Below are positions 52,177 to 61,793 of a stretch of DNA of 64,000 nt, one piece after another. Positions within the stretch are counted from its first letter, which is position 1, and each line of letters opens with the position of its first letter. Below the pieces are notes generated by a model that was not told the DNA's origin, did not search any database, and saw nothing but the letters and a program-made list of their open reading frames with translations. A program made the position numbers and the translations under genes. Origin of the DNA: Cohaesibacter haloalkalitolerans (GTDB lineage Bacteria > Pseudomonadota > Alphaproteobacteria > Rhizobiales > Cohaesibacteraceae); assembly GCF_003574655.1 (NCBI RefSeq), contig NZ_QNUM01000006.1, forward strand, positions 310,001 through 374,000, in the 5' to 3' direction.

Positions 52177-53282
52177 TGATACGTTTTCTGCAAAACAATC
52201 GCGAAGCTTCGGTTGCCATCATTATCGTGATGCTGCTGGCCATTCTCGCCATCTCCGATCCTTCCTATCTGAGGGTCGAGACACTGCTCTCGATCTACAG
52301 CAACTCGCTGACGCTGTTCGTGCTGGCTATTGGCGCCACGATGGTCATGGCCACGCGCGGGCTTGATGTCTCGGTTGGCTCCATCATGGGCTTGTCGGCA
52401 GCCATTGCCGGTGTCTGCATGAACGACGGGTTCGGCATTGTCGCCTCCATTGGCATCGCCCTGTTCGTGGGACTGTGCTGTGGTCTGTTCAACGGCTTCA
52501 TGGTCGCCATCCTGCGCGTTCCGGCCATTGTGGCTACGCTCGGCACCCTGGGCTTCTTCCGCGGCTGTGTGCACCTGACCACCGGCGGCAGCTGGATCGA
52601 AGGTCTGCCGGAATCCTTCAAGGATCTGTCCCATGCCTGGGTGCTGGGGCTGTCGCCCTTTGCCTGGCTGGTGCTGGTGCTGCTGGCTGCTGCTCATGTG
52701 TTCCTGCGCTACACGGCCTTCGGACACGCCATCTTTGCTGTCGGCGACAACCGCGAAGGTGCCCGTCTTCTGGGTATCCGCGTCAACACGGTGCAGCTGA
52801 CCGCCTATGCGATCAACGGCATTCTCTCGGCACTGGCGGGCATCATCTTTGCCGCCCAGATCGGTTTCATTCCGAACACGGCGGGCAACGGCATGGAAAT
52901 GCGTGCCATTGCCTCTGGCGTTCTTGGCGGCGTCAGCCTCCTGGGTGGCACCGGCACCGTGATCGGGGCTGCACTCGGGGCCTTCTTCATGACCTCCATC
53001 GACTCGGTTCTGGTCATGTTGCGCTTTGATGCCTACTGGAACGACATGATCGCTGGCGCAATCCTGCTCATCGTGCTGATCGGTGATGGTCGCATCCGCG
53101 AAGCCATGGCCCAGTCGCTGCGCTATCAGAAATATCGCAAGTTCCTGGAACCGGACGAGCTTCGGGCTGCCGATCCGGCTCCTGCCAATGCTGCTACACC
53201 AGCCGAACCCTTGACCGGTGCAGGCAAGGCCGGAACCAAGGATGCCGCCCTCGCAACCCATTCCAAGGAGGCAAGAGTATGA
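52176..53282 (+). CDS. lsrC: AI-2 ABC transporter permease LsrC
   Basis: 368-aa RbsC-type inner-membrane permease with about nine to ten membrane segments in the first 310 residues. Motifs: MATRGLDVSVGSIMGLSAA, NGFMVAILRVPAIVATLGTL (ATP-contact and channel regions of the family), FAVGDNREGARLLGI and LGGVSLLGGTGTV. The C-terminal 45 residues are a hydrophilic Ala/Pro-rich tail, not usual in LsrC. The start overlaps lsrA by one base, the end overlaps lsrD by 4 bp. With LsrD it forms a heterodimeric channel. Confidence 0.92.
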   Translation: MIRFLQNNREASVAIIIVMLLAILAISDPSYLRVETLLSIYSNSLTLFVLAIGATMVMATRGLDVSVGSIMGLSAAIAGVCMNDGFGIVASIGIALFVGLCCGLFNGFMVAILRVPAIVATLGTLGFFRGCVHLTTGGSWIEGLPESFKDLSHAWVLGLSPFAWLVLVLLAAAHVFLRYTAFGHAIFAVGDNREGARLLGIRVNTVQLTAYAINGILSALAGIIFAAQIGFIPNTAGNGMEMRAIASGVLGGVSLLGGTGTVIGAALGAFFMTSIDSVLVMLRFDAYWNDMIAGAILLIVLIGDGRIREAMAQSLRYQKYRKFLEPDELRAADPAPANAATPAEPLTGAGKAGTKDAALATHSKEARV

Positions 53283-54286
53283 AATCCCTAGGCTTATTGA
53301 AACGCTGGGAGGCCGTTCTGGCACTGCTTCTGGTCGTCGAGATCCTGTTCTTCGGAGCCATCAACCCGGCTTTCTTGAATGTCAGCACATTGCTCTATTC
53401 CACCAGTGACTTCATTCATGTGGGGATCGTGGCACTGGCCCTGACACTGGTGATCATCACTGGCGGCATCGATCTGTCCATCGGATCGGTCATGGGGCTG
53501 TCGGCCATTACGCTGGGGCTGTTGTGGGTGGCTGGTGTCAACATCTGGGTTGCCTGCCTGTGTGCCCTTGGTGCGGGTGCCATGGCCGGGATCATCAACT
53601 CGGTTGCCATCCAGATTGCCCAGGTCAACCCGCTGGTCATCACGCTCGGCTCGAGCTTCCTCTATGCCGGTGCTGCTCTGGTGCTGTCCGGTCTTGGTGG
53701 CGCTTCCGGTTACGAGGGCATTTCCGGCTTTGACGACAGCTTTGTCGAACTGGCCAACCTTGAGGTCATGGGCATGCCCTTTCCGCTGGTGATCTTCATC
53801 GTGGCAACGGCGATTTTCATGGTGCTGCTGCATCGCACCCGCTTTGGTCGCTACATCTATCTGATCGGTCAGAATCCGCGGGCCACGCGCTATGCCGGCA
53901 TTCCGCAGTTCCGGACCCTGACCATCGCCTATGCCTTGACCGGTTTCATGGCCGCCCTGTCCGGTCTTGTCCTGGCATCCTACTTCGGCTCAGCCCGCTC
54001 GGACTTCGGTTCGGACGCACTGATGCCTGCCATCACCGCCGTTGTTCTGGGAGGAACGAGTATCTACGGCGGTTCTGGCACCATCCTGGGTACGGCACTG
54101 GCTGTGCTTGTAGTCGGGTATTTTCAAACAGGTCTGCAAATCATCGGGGTTTCCAGCCATATCGCCAGCGCTCTGTCCGGAGCCCTGTTGGTGGTGGTTG
54201 TCGCGATGCGCAGCCTGAGTGAAATCGGACGCGCCTATTTTCTTCTGTGGCGTGTCCTCAACAGCGCTGGCAAGCAAAAAGCCTGA
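53279..54286 (+). CDS. lsrD: AI-2 ABC transporter permease LsrD
   Basis: 335-aa RbsC-type permease with about nine membrane segments. Motifs VIITGGIDLSIGSVMGLSA, NSVAIQIAQVNPLVITLGSS, LIGQNPRATRYAGI and VLGGTSIYGGSGTI parallel those of LsrC, with which it shares fold but limited identity. ATG 53279 overlaps the lsrC stop by 4 bp. A GGAGGC precedes the start. It is followed after 82 bp by the binding-protein gene. Confidence 0.92.
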   Translation: MKSLGLLKRWEAVLALLLVVEILFFGAINPAFLNVSTLLYSTSDFIHVGIVALALTLVIITGGIDLSIGSVMGLSAITLGLLWVAGVNIWVACLCALGAGAMAGIINSVAIQIAQVNPLVITLGSSFLYAGAALVLSGLGGASGYEGISGFDDSFVELANLEVMGMPFPLVIFIVATAIFMVLLHRTRFGRYIYLIGQNPRATRYAGIPQFRTLTIAYALTGFMAALSGLVLASYFGSARSDFGSDALMPAITAVVLGGTSIYGGSGTILGTALAVLVVGYFQTGLQIIGVSSHIASALSGALLVVVVAMRSLSEIGRAYFLLWRVLNSAGKQKA

Positions 54287-54368
54287 TTCAGCGCATTTCT
54301 GGGAGGTTATCGGCGGAGACGCTCATTGTCTTTCGCAGGTATAACGAGGAATATTTGGGAGTAGAATT

Positions 54369-55397
54369 ATGAAACATCTTGGCAAAATCTCTGCTGCACT
54401 GGCTTTCGGGGTTGCTTCAGTCTGCCTGATGACGCCATCCATGGCGGCTGATGCCAAAATCGCCTTCATTCCGAAAATGGTTGGCGTTGGCTTCTTCAAC
54501 TCTGGTGGTCAGGGCGCAGTTGCTGCCGGTAAGGATCTGGGTGTAACCGTTACCTATGATGGTCCGACCGAACCATCTGTTTCCGGTCAGGTACAGTATA
54601 TCAATACCTTTGTGAACCAGGGCTATGACGCCATCGCAATCGGCGCAACCTCTCCGGACGGCCTGTGCCCGGCTCTGAAACGCGCCATGAAACGCGGCGT
54701 GAAGGTTCTGACCTGGGATTCTGATACCAACCCGGAATGCCGCAGCATCTACATCAACCAGGGTACACCTGATCAGCTCGGTGAAATGCTCGTGAAAATG
54801 GCCGCAGATCAGGTCACCAAGGAAAAGGCCAAGGTTGCCTTCTTCTATTCCAGCCCGACCGTTACCGACCAGAACGCTTGGGTAAAACGCGCCAAGGAAG
54901 TGCTGGCCGAGAAATATCCGGGTTGGGAAATCGTCACCACCCAGTATGGCTACAACGATGCCCAGAAATCCCTGCAGACCGCAGAAGGCATCCTGCAGGC
55001 CTATCCTGATCTGGACGTCATGCTCTGCCCGGATGCGAACGCTCTGCCTGCTGCCGCTCAGGCTGCGGAAAACCTGAAACGCGCTGGTGACGTAACCATC
55101 GTTGGCTTCTCCACCCCGAACGTCATGCGCCCCTATGTCAAACGCGACACGGTCAAACAGTTCGGCCTTTGGGACGTGACCAAACAGGGCGCGCTCACCA
55201 TCTATGCAGCCAACAAACTGGTCAAGGATGGCCCGATGAATGTCGGCGACAAGCTCGATGTTCCTGGCATGGGCACCGTGGAAGTCAGCCCGAACAGCGT
55301 TCAGGGCTATGACTATGAAGCTGACGGCAACGGCATCATCATCCTGCCGGAACGTCAGGTCTTCACCAAGGAAAACATCGACAACTTCGACTTCTAA
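54369..55397 (+). CDS. lsrB: periplasmic AI-2 binding protein
   Basis: 342-aa receptor for the AI-2 signal, with a signal peptide (about 1-26, ending SMAA). It shows the LsrB pattern [20 protein letters not shown] (Lys and Phe residues at the AI-2 site), [17 protein letters not shown] (Asp), [18 protein letters not shown] (Asp, Asp), and [16 protein letters not shown] with WDVTKQG near the end. These match the ligand positions known for LsrB, which suggests true AI-2 binding rather than a ribose-type receptor. GGGAGTAGAATT precedes ATG 54369. Confidence 0.93.
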   Translation: MKHLGKISAALAFGVASVCLMTPSMAADAKIAFIPKMVGVGFFNSGGQGAVAAGKDLGVTVTYDGPTEPSVSGQVQYINTFVNQGYDAIAIGATSPDGLCPALKRAMKRGVKVLTWDSDTNPECRSIYINQGTPDQLGEMLVKMAADQVTKEKAKVAFFYSSPTVTDQNAWVKRAKEVLAEKYPGWEIVTTQYGYNDAQKSLQTAEGILQAYPDLDVMLCPDANALPAAAQAAENLKRAGDVTIVGFSTPNVMRPYVKRDTVKQFGLWDVTKQGALTIYAANKLVKDGPMNVGDKLDVPGMGTVEVSPNSVQGYDYEADGNGIIILPERQVFTKENIDNFDF

Positions 55398-55502
55398 GCC
55401 TCAACGGAAGCTGAAGATCGACTAGCAGGACCAGAGGGGCGCGCCCCTTTGGTCACCGTTTTTTGCCCTCTTCCCTGCCATTCTCACTGTGAGGACAGAC
55501 CC

Positions 55503-55799
55503 ATGCATGTAACGCTCGTTGAAATCCAGGTCAAAGCTGATCGCGTCGATGATTTTCTGCGCGTCTTCCACCCCAATCACCTCGGTTCGATCAAGGAGCC
55601 GGGCTGCATTCGCTTCGATGTTTTGCGCGATCCGGAAGACGAGACCAAATTCACCATTTACGAAGCCTATGAAGACGAGGACGCGGTCAAGGCCCACAAG
55701 CAGACCCCGCACTATCTCAAGGTCAAGGCCGAGCTGGAAGACATCATGACCGGCCCGCGCACCCACAAGGTGCTGACAGGCGTCTGGCTGCCCCGCTAG
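55503..55799 (+). CDS. lsrG: (4S)-4-hydroxy-5-phosphonooxypentane-2,3-dione isomerase
   Basis: 98-aa small ferredoxin-like (ABM-domain) enzyme acting on phospho-AI-2 in its degradation. It matches the E. coli LsrG along its length: [36 protein letters not shown] and [22 protein letters not shown] 55503 has GAGGACA seven bases upstream; the longer in-frame ORF from TTG 55449 adds a Cys-rich leader unlikely to be real. It is 105 bp downstream of lsrB and 63 bp upstream of lsrE. Confidence 0.95.
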   Translation: MHVTLVEIQVKADRVDDFLRVFHPNHLGSIKEPGCIRFDVLRDPEDETKFTIYEAYEDEDAVKAHKQTPHYLKVKAELEDIMTGPRTHKVLTGVWLPR

Positions 55800-55862
55800 G
55801 CGCCAGACTCGTATCATTCTGCACCCGCAGTTTCACAAACGACAATCCCCCGGGAGAAACAG

Positions 55863-56606
55863 ATGCCGGATCTTTCACTAAAGGATCTTGCCAGCCGCGA
55901 GGCCCTCGTAGAATGGCTGCGCAGCGGCGGGCCGCACATCAGCGTTGGCCTCATGGCCGCAGACGCCATGGCCTATGGCAAGGCCATCACCGAACTGGAA
56001 GAGGCCGGTGTATCTCTTCTCCATTTTGATATCATGGACGGCGTCTTCTGCCCCCAGATGACAGCCGGACCGGGGCTGGTCAAGGCCAGCAAGACCGCCA
56101 TGCTCAAGGATGTCCATCTGATGGTGGCGGATCCGCTGGCCCAGATTCCGGCCCATCTTTCCGCTGGTGCCGATATTGTCCATGTTCATGCCGAGGGCAT
56201 GATCCATCTGCACAGGGCGCTTGTCGCACTCGATGTATCGGTGGCCGGGTGCGAGAGTGGCCGCAAGGTTCTGCGCTCGGTGGCGCTCAATCCGGGCACG
56301 CCGGTTTCGATCCTCAAGCCGCTGTTGCGGTCGCTGGAGATGGTGACATTCATCGCCGTCGATCCGGGCTGGTCAGGAGGCGCCCCCGATGTGGTGGTCG
56401 CCGAAAAGATCGCCGAGCTGAAGGTCATGGCCGGGGAGCAGGGTGTCGACCCGCTTGTCGCCATCGATGGCGGTATCACTGTTTCGACTTTCCCCGTTGC
56501 CCGTGCAATGGGTGCCCACGTCATTGTCTCGGGCAGCGCGACCTTCAAGGCTGGCGCGACGGTGAAGCAGAATCTGACAGCAATGCTCGAAGCGTCTGGC
56601 AACTGA
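55863..56606 (+). CDS. lsrE: ribulose-phosphate-3-epimerase-like protein
   Basis: 247-aa TIM-barrel protein of the RPE family. Motifs: LLHFDIMDGVFCPQMTAG (Asp ligand, metal His missing where RPE has HxDxxDG, though the FDIMDG block is present), DVHLMVADP, VHVHAEG, VDPGWSGG and AIDGGITVST. It corresponds to LsrE of Salmonella, which is absent from the E. coli operon; its substrate is unknown there too. It closes the lsrFACDBG-E unit, following lsrG by 63 bp, and ends 46 bp before the convergent acyltransferase. Confidence 0.88.
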   Translation: MPDLSLKDLASREALVEWLRSGGPHISVGLMAADAMAYGKAITELEEAGVSLLHFDIMDGVFCPQMTAGPGLVKASKTAMLKDVHLMVADPLAQIPAHLSAGADIVHVHAEGMIHLHRALVALDVSVAGCESGRKVLRSVALNPGTPVSILKPLLRSLEMVTFIAVDPGWSGGAPDVVVAEKIAELKVMAGEQGVDPLVAIDGGITVSTFPVARAMGAHVIVSGSATFKAGATVKQNLTAMLEASGN

Positions 56607-56652
56607 AAGTCTTGCTGCCACTCTCCGGAGTGGCGGCGCCTCACTGGCGGGA

Positions 56653-57660
56653 TCAGAACCTCAGCTCTGCCAGCATGTACCACTGGTCGATATGCTCCAG
56701 CACCACCGGTTCCAGCGCACTGTTGAGTGCCTCGATGGTCCGGCGGATATCTTCCGCGCGGCCGCTGCCGCTTGCCGGTTCTATCGGCGGTAGCATCCTC
56801 AGGTGATAATGTGCCCCCTCGGTGCGGACCATGTAGACCGGAATGAGTGCGGCATCATTGGCCATCGCCAGCTTGATGGCCGCCACGGCGTTGCCCCGGT
56901 CCGGGGCAGGACGGCCGAATAGTGGCAGATGGATCTGCCGGTCCCTTACGTCATCGACATAGATCAGGGCATTCGCTTCCCGCTCCTGCAGCAGCCTGTT
57001 GAGCCGGAAGGCCGATTTGCGGCCCGGCGGGAAGAGGAATTGTCCGCGGCGTTTGCGCAACTGATAGACCAGACGGTTGGTAAAGCGGCTTGGCTCTGGC
57101 TGGAAGGGGCCAATCAACACAGTGCCCATCGCCTCGGCCAGCGCGAACATCTGTGCTTCCCAATGGCCCACATGCACCGAAACGAAAATCACCCGCTGCC
57201 CGCGAGACCGGATCGCCTCAAAATGCTCCTTGCCGGAGACCTCTACAAGTCCGGCCTTGAAATGGCGGTTGGTAACGGAAAACTCGGCAAACACCCGGCC
57301 GATATTGTCCCACCAGCTTGTCAGCAGGGCATTCAAGTCCTCATCGGATGCCGCCCGGTCGGGACGCAGGGTGCTAAGGTTCTTCTCGATCCTCCTGGCG
57401 AAATTGGATTTTGCAAACCGTGCTCTGGCAAATGGCGCCAACGCTGCGCCGAAGCGGGAGCAGCCGGAGACCGTCAGCAGGCGCAGTGCATGGTGGGTCA
57501 CATAGTTGAGACCGCCCATGACCGGCTCCGATACCCAGTACAGCCGCCAGGCGGCCTTCTGGTTTCGATCAGTAGAAAAGGCCCAGGACAGTGGCGGGCC
57601 TTCCGGCTCGGGTGGGCGGGTATCCTCGATCGGAATGTCGGACAGGAGCAGCGGCTTCAT
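56653..57660 (-). CDS. lysophospholipid/lipid A-type acyltransferase
   Basis: 335 aa, LpxL/HtrB-like acyltransferase (LPLAT) family. The catalytic HX4E motif is in FVSVHVGHWEAQ, with downstream GPFQPEPSRFTNRLVYQLRK and NALIYVDDVRD regions (the last like the D.R block). It has no clear signal peptide, though hydrophobic segments (about 45-75 and 150-165) probably attach it to the inner membrane. It starts 3 bp after the P450 stop codon, so the two are co-translated. Substrate may be lipid A or another membrane lipid; which one is not shown by sequence. Confidence 0.85.
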   Translation of the reverse strand: MKPLLLSDIPIEDTRPPEPEGPPLSWAFSTDRNQKAAWRLYWVSEPVMGGLNYVTHHALRLLTVSGCSRFGAALAPFARARFAKSNFARRIEKNLSTLRPDRAASDEDLNALLTSWWDNIGRVFAEFSVTNRHFKAGLVEVSGKEHFEAIRSRGQRVIFVSVHVGHWEAQMFALAEAMGTVLIGPFQPEPSRFTNRLVYQLRKRRGQFLFPPGRKSAFRLNRLLQEREANALIYVDDVRDRQIHLPLFGRPAPDRGNAVAAIKLAMANDAALIPVYMVRTEGAHYHLRMLPPIEPASGSGRAEDIRRTIEALNSALEPVVLEHIDQWYMLAELRF

Positions 57661-57663
57661 GAC

Positions 57664-59121
57664 TTATGGCTCTTGTCTGTTCTTGTGATGCACCGTCATT
57701 GGCAGGGTGTCACCCGGACGCACGGTGAGGCGGCAGACAGGCTGCACATCCTCGCCCGGCTTCAGGCGCAGCTCCAGATCACGTGCCAGAATGGCAAGGC
57801 TGAGGATTGCTTCCGTCATGCCGAAGGCCAACCCGGGACAGATGCGTGGGCCGATGCTGAAGGGAACATAGCTGTATTTCGAGCGCTTCTCGCCGTTTAG
57901 CGATGCTTCCGGTTCCAGATGGCGCTCCGGATGAAAGACATGCGGGTTGTTCCACAAATTGGAATTGCGCTGCAAGAGCCACGGCACCACCAGCAACAAG
58001 GTGCCCTTGCCGACCGGGTGGCCATCAATGCTGGTCGCCTCGATGGCTTCGCGGCCCAGAATGGGAACCGGCGGATAAAGGCGCAGGGTCTCCTCCACCA
58101 CAGCCTTGGTGTAGGACAGTTTGCGAACCTCTGAAAAGGCGAGTGGCTTGTTCCCGAGCACGCTGTCGAGTTCGACTGTCAGCTGCTCGGCCACCCGCGG
58201 CGATTGCGACAGCAGATACCAGGCCCAGGCCAGTGTATTGGCGGTGGTTTCATGACCGGCCATGAAAATGACCGCCGCTTCGTTGCGGATGGCCTCGCGG
58301 CTCAGAGGTTTGCCGTCCTCGTCGCAGGCTTCCAGCAAGCCGCCAAGCACCGAGACACTGCCTTCCGACTTGGTGTGGGCATAGCGATCGATGATCTGGT
58401 CAAGGACGGAGTGAATGCGTTTGATCGACTTCCTGACGGAGGGCTTGGTAAAACGCGGCAACCATTCGGGCAGGCCGAGCAGGGAGACCAGGTCGATCTG
58501 GTCGATGTGACGCTGATAGTCGGAGAAGGCCTCGACAACCTCGGTGGCGAATTCGCGGCCCAGATCCTGACCAAAAATGGTCCGGCAGATGATCTCTGCC
58601 GTCAGATGGGCCATTTCCGACAGGGCGTCGATCTCGGCTCCCTCTTCCAGCGCCATCCATTCGCGCTTCTTCTCTTCGATGGTCTCGATCATGATCGGCA
58701 CGAAGCTCGGTACGCGCGAGCCATGGATGATCGGTGCAACGATCTTGCGCCGGGCCGTCCAGATCTCGCCGTCGCTGATGAACAGGCCATCGCCGATCAG
58801 TGGGCTGAGGGCGTTGCGCATCTGCGGCGTCTTGCGTTGCAGCGCCTGATGGTTGGTCTGGAAGGCTTCCTTGACCACATCGGGATCGTTGCAGACCATC
58901 AACTGGCGGTTCAGGATCTTGAAGTCAATGAGGCGCTGGTCGAAGTCCTTGATGGACCAGATGGCTAGATAGTTCTTTCTTGCCTTCTTGAGCAGGCGAA
59001 ACACCTTGACCTTGCCCGGATCTCGCGTCGGGCAGGGTGGGCGGAAGTCTTCGGTGGGGGCATTGGCAAGGCTTGGCTGGTTCAACAAACTGGTGTCCTG
59101 CTGCAAGAGAAAGATGCTCAA
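57664..59121 (-). CDS. cytochrome P450
   Basis: 485-aa haem monooxygenase. The I-helix motif AGHETT (about residue 298), the K-helix ETLR, and the haem loop FSIGPRICPG, with axial Cys428, are intact. The PERHLEP sequence (PERF-like meander) is present. There is no N-terminal membrane anchor, as in soluble bacterial P450s. The only supported start is TTG 59121, and no RBS is obvious, so the start is uncertain. It shares an operon with the acyltransferase 3 bp downstream, which suggests that it hydroxylates a fatty-acyl or sterol-like lipid. No ferredoxin or reductase gene is nearby. Confidence 0.9.
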   Translation of the reverse strand: MSIFLLQQDTSLLNQPSLANAPTEDFRPPCPTRDPGKVKVFRLLKKARKNYLAIWSIKDFDQRLIDFKILNRQLMVCNDPDVVKEAFQTNHQALQRKTPQMRNALSPLIGDGLFISDGEIWTARRKIVAPIIHGSRVPSFVPIMIETIEEKKREWMALEEGAEIDALSEMAHLTAEIICRTIFGQDLGREFATEVVEAFSDYQRHIDQIDLVSLLGLPEWLPRFTKPSVRKSIKRIHSVLDQIIDRYAHTKSEGSVSVLGGLLEACDEDGKPLSREAIRNEAAVIFMAGHETTANTLAWAWYLLSQSPRVAEQLTVELDSVLGNKPLAFSEVRKLSYTKAVVEETLRLYPPVPILGREAIEATSIDGHPVGKGTLLLVVPWLLQRNSNLWNNPHVFHPERHLEPEASLNGEKRSKYSYVPFSIGPRICPGLAFGMTEAILSLAILARDLELRLKPGEDVQPVCRLTVRPGDTLPMTVHHKNRQEP

Positions 59122-59375
59122 TATAGGAATCTTTAAAGGGCCACTATCGCCGAAAACGGTGTCGATCGCCAGCCCTCATCTATGGTTTTCTGCGCACTGC
59201 GGCATTCCAGTAACAAAACCAATCCTGCTCCGGATTTTCTCTGGTTGAACGAGAATAAAACGGCAAGTAGTTCAACTTGAATTTGCGTCTATTTTAGTCA
59301 TGAACTTACAATTTAGGGATTTTTAATCATAAACAACCTACTCTTGCGTGTCCTTATAAAGCAGGAGCGCGGGCA

Positions 59376-61697
59376 ATGTCTGTTGGCAAGAAGATTATTA
59401 TTGCGTTTGTGTCCATTTTCTCGATCTCCTTGTTATGTATTGTGTTTGCAAACGAGTATCTGATGGAAAGGCTCTCGGACACGGCCTTCCGGTCGAAGCT
59501 GGAGAGCAACTACAAGACCCTCAAGAGCTCGATTATCGCCGAAGCCAGACGCGCCGAGAGCCTGAGCGCTCTGGTTGCCAACATTCCCGAGGCGCAGAAG
59601 CGGTTTGACGAAGGCAAGCGGGATGAACTGCTGGCGATGTTCGCGCCCTCCTTTGAGGTTCTCAAGCAGCAATATGCGGTCCGGCAGTTCCAGTTCCACA
59701 CGCCACCGGCCACATCCTTTGCGCGGGTCCACAAGCCGGAAAAATTCGGCGATGATCTTTCTTCCTTCCGCAAGACAGTGGTCAGCACCAACGCCAGCAA
59801 AAAGCCGACCTACGGACTGGAGGTCGGGGTCGCCGGGCTTGGTGTAAGGGGCATGGTCCCCGTCTTCAATGAAGGCAGGCATCTGGGATCGGTCGAATTC
59901 GGGATGTCCTTCGGAACGGCCTTCTTTGAGAAATTCAAACAGGACTATGGGGTCGACGCAGCGCTCTATCTCAAGCGCGACAACGGCTATGAGAAATTCG
60001 CCACAACCTTCGGCGATGTCGAACCTTTCTCGACTGTGGCTCTCGACAGCGCCTTTTCCGGCGACACGCAGTTTTCCGACCTTGATTTCAATGACAAGCC
60101 CTTTGCCGTCTATGCCGAGATGGTGACCAACTATTCCGACGAGCCGATTGGTGTGATTGTGGTGGGCAGTTCAACCGAGGCCAACATGCAGGCCCTGTCG
60201 ACTGCACGCAATCTGTCGCTGCTGATCTCGTTCGTCGCCCTTCTGCTTGCGCTGATCGTGTCGGTCATGATTGGCCGTTCCATCGGCAATCCAATTCGCA
60301 AAATCGCAGATGTCATCGCAGACATGGCCAAGGGCAACATGGATGCCGAAATTCCCCAGTTCAGCAAGAATGCCGAGATGGGTGCCATTGCCTCGGCGAT
60401 GAGCGTCTTCAAGAGCAACATTCTTGAAATCCGCAAGATGGAGGAAGACGCGCGGCGCATTCAGGAGCGAAGCAAGCTGAACGCAGACATCAGCCGCATC
60501 AGCAACATGGCAACGACCCTTGGATCGGTGAATTCGACCGCCATCAATCTCTATCATCTTAACAGGCACTCGGGGCAGGTCAGCTCGAACGGCCAGTCGA
60601 TCGCCGCCGCCGCCGCCGAACTGGTCACCTCGGTAGACGAGATTTCGAGAAACAGCGAAAGTGCGGCCGAGCATGCGCAGGACGCCGACGACATGGTCAG
60701 ACGTGCCAATGACGCGGCCAGCGAAGCGGAACGCGCCATTCAGGACATTTCCAAAGCCGTCGCGACATCGGTGGAAAGCCTGTCAGAGCTGTCCAGCGCC
60801 TCTGACCAGATCGGCCAGATTCTTACGGTGATTGAGGATATTGCCGAGAAGACCAACCTGCTTGCCCTCAATGCGACCATCGAAGCGGCGCGCGCCGGTG
60901 AAGCAGGCAAGGGCTTTGCCGTGGTTGCGAATGAAGTGAAGAGCCTGTCCAACCAGACCAGCAAGACGACCGAGGATATTGCCCGCCGGATCAATCTGCT
61001 TAGGTCCGGCATGAACAACATCTCGGAAACGATGGATCAGACCAGATCCGCAGTGAGTGGCGGCAATCAGTCGATCCTGAAATCGACCGAAACGATGAAG
61101 CTGGCCCAGCAGCGGGTGTCCGATGTCACGACACGCATGCAGGAGATCAATCTGATCCTGTCCCATCAGAAGGAAGCCAGCGCCGAGATTGCCGAACGGG
61201 TGAACGGTGTTGCCCGGCTGGCGGACGAAAGCCAGGCACAGGTCATGGAAATCTCCACCCTGTTTGCCGAGATCAACGATGAAATGGCAGAGAATGCCGA
61301 CGACACCTCTGCGTTGAAGGATGCTCGAGGCCTGTGCGAAATGGCCAAGGTGGATCATATCATCTTCACCAAGCGGGTTATCGATGCAGTGATGGACAGG
61401 ATCAAGCTGAAGTCAAACGAACTGAGCAGCCACGAGCTCTGCCGCCTCGGCCAGTGGTATGGCTCTCTTGCCGACCGGGACATCAAGGCAATGCCGGAAT
61501 TCACGCAATTGCTGGACCCGCATCGCAAGGTCCACGCCTGTGCGCAACAGGCGCTGGCTGCGCATGAAACTGCCGATCAGGACGCGGCTCTCAAGCATCT
61601 CGAAGAGATGACCCGCGCCAGCCATATTGTCATCAGTCATCTTGACGCCCTCTCAAAGTCGATCGAGCATCTGGAAACGGCGCGAGACGCGGCCTGA
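59376..61697 (+). CDS. methyl-accepting chemotaxis protein with CZB domain
   Basis: 773-aa chemoreceptor. Membrane segment 1 (about 7-26), a periplasmic sensor of the double-Cache type (about 27-278), membrane segment 2 (about 280-300), a HAMP linker (about 301-355), the MCP signalling domain with the conserved hairpin tip [21 protein letters not shown] (shown in part as [13 protein letters not shown]), and a C-terminal CZB zinc-binding domain (about 665-755). In the CZB the pattern H..F, C-LGQWYG and KVHACA supplies His, Cys, His and His ligands. Such domains sense zinc or hypochlorous acid. The start is ATG 59376 (AGGAGCGCGGGC upstream). Confidence 0.93.
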   Translation: MSVGKKIIIAFVSIFSISLLCIVFANEYLMERLSDTAFRSKLESNYKTLKSSIIAEARRAESLSALVANIPEAQKRFDEGKRDELLAMFAPSFEVLKQQYAVRQFQFHTPPATSFARVHKPEKFGDDLSSFRKTVVSTNASKKPTYGLEVGVAGLGVRGMVPVFNEGRHLGSVEFGMSFGTAFFEKFKQDYGVDAALYLKRDNGYEKFATTFGDVEPFSTVALDSAFSGDTQFSDLDFNDKPFAVYAEMVTNYSDEPIGVIVVGSSTEANMQALSTARNLSLLISFVALLLALIVSVMIGRSIGNPIRKIADVIADMAKGNMDAEIPQFSKNAEMGAIASAMSVFKSNILEIRKMEEDARRIQERSKLNADISRISNMATTLGSVNSTAINLYHLNRHSGQVSSNGQSIAAAAAELVTSVDEISRNSESAAEHAQDADDMVRRANDAASEAERAIQDISKAVATSVESLSELSSASDQIGQILTVIEDIAEKTNLLALNATIEAARAGEAGKGFAVVANEVKSLSNQTSKTTEDIARRINLLRSGMNNISETMDQTRSAVSGGNQSILKSTETMKLAQQRVSDVTTRMQEINLILSHQKEASAEIAERVNGVARLADESQAQVMEISTLFAEINDEMAENADDTSALKDARGLCEMAKVDHIIFTKRVIDAVMDRIKLKSNELSSHELCRLGQWYGSLADRDIKAMPEFTQLLDPHRKVHACAQQALAAHETADQDAALKHLEEMTRASHIVISHLDALSKSIEHLETARDAA

Positions 61698-61793
61698 CAA
61701 GAGCATAGGGACAGAGCATCTGGACGGACGAAGTTTCGTTCCGCCCGTCCTTCCACCCATCCGCCCGTCTGTCTGTCTGTCGTCTATCCGGCT

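Noticed and set aside
61722-61750. Imperfect GGACGG..CCGTCC hairpin between the MCP and peptidase genes
   Set aside because: Bulged stem and no T-tract; not strong enough to call a terminator.
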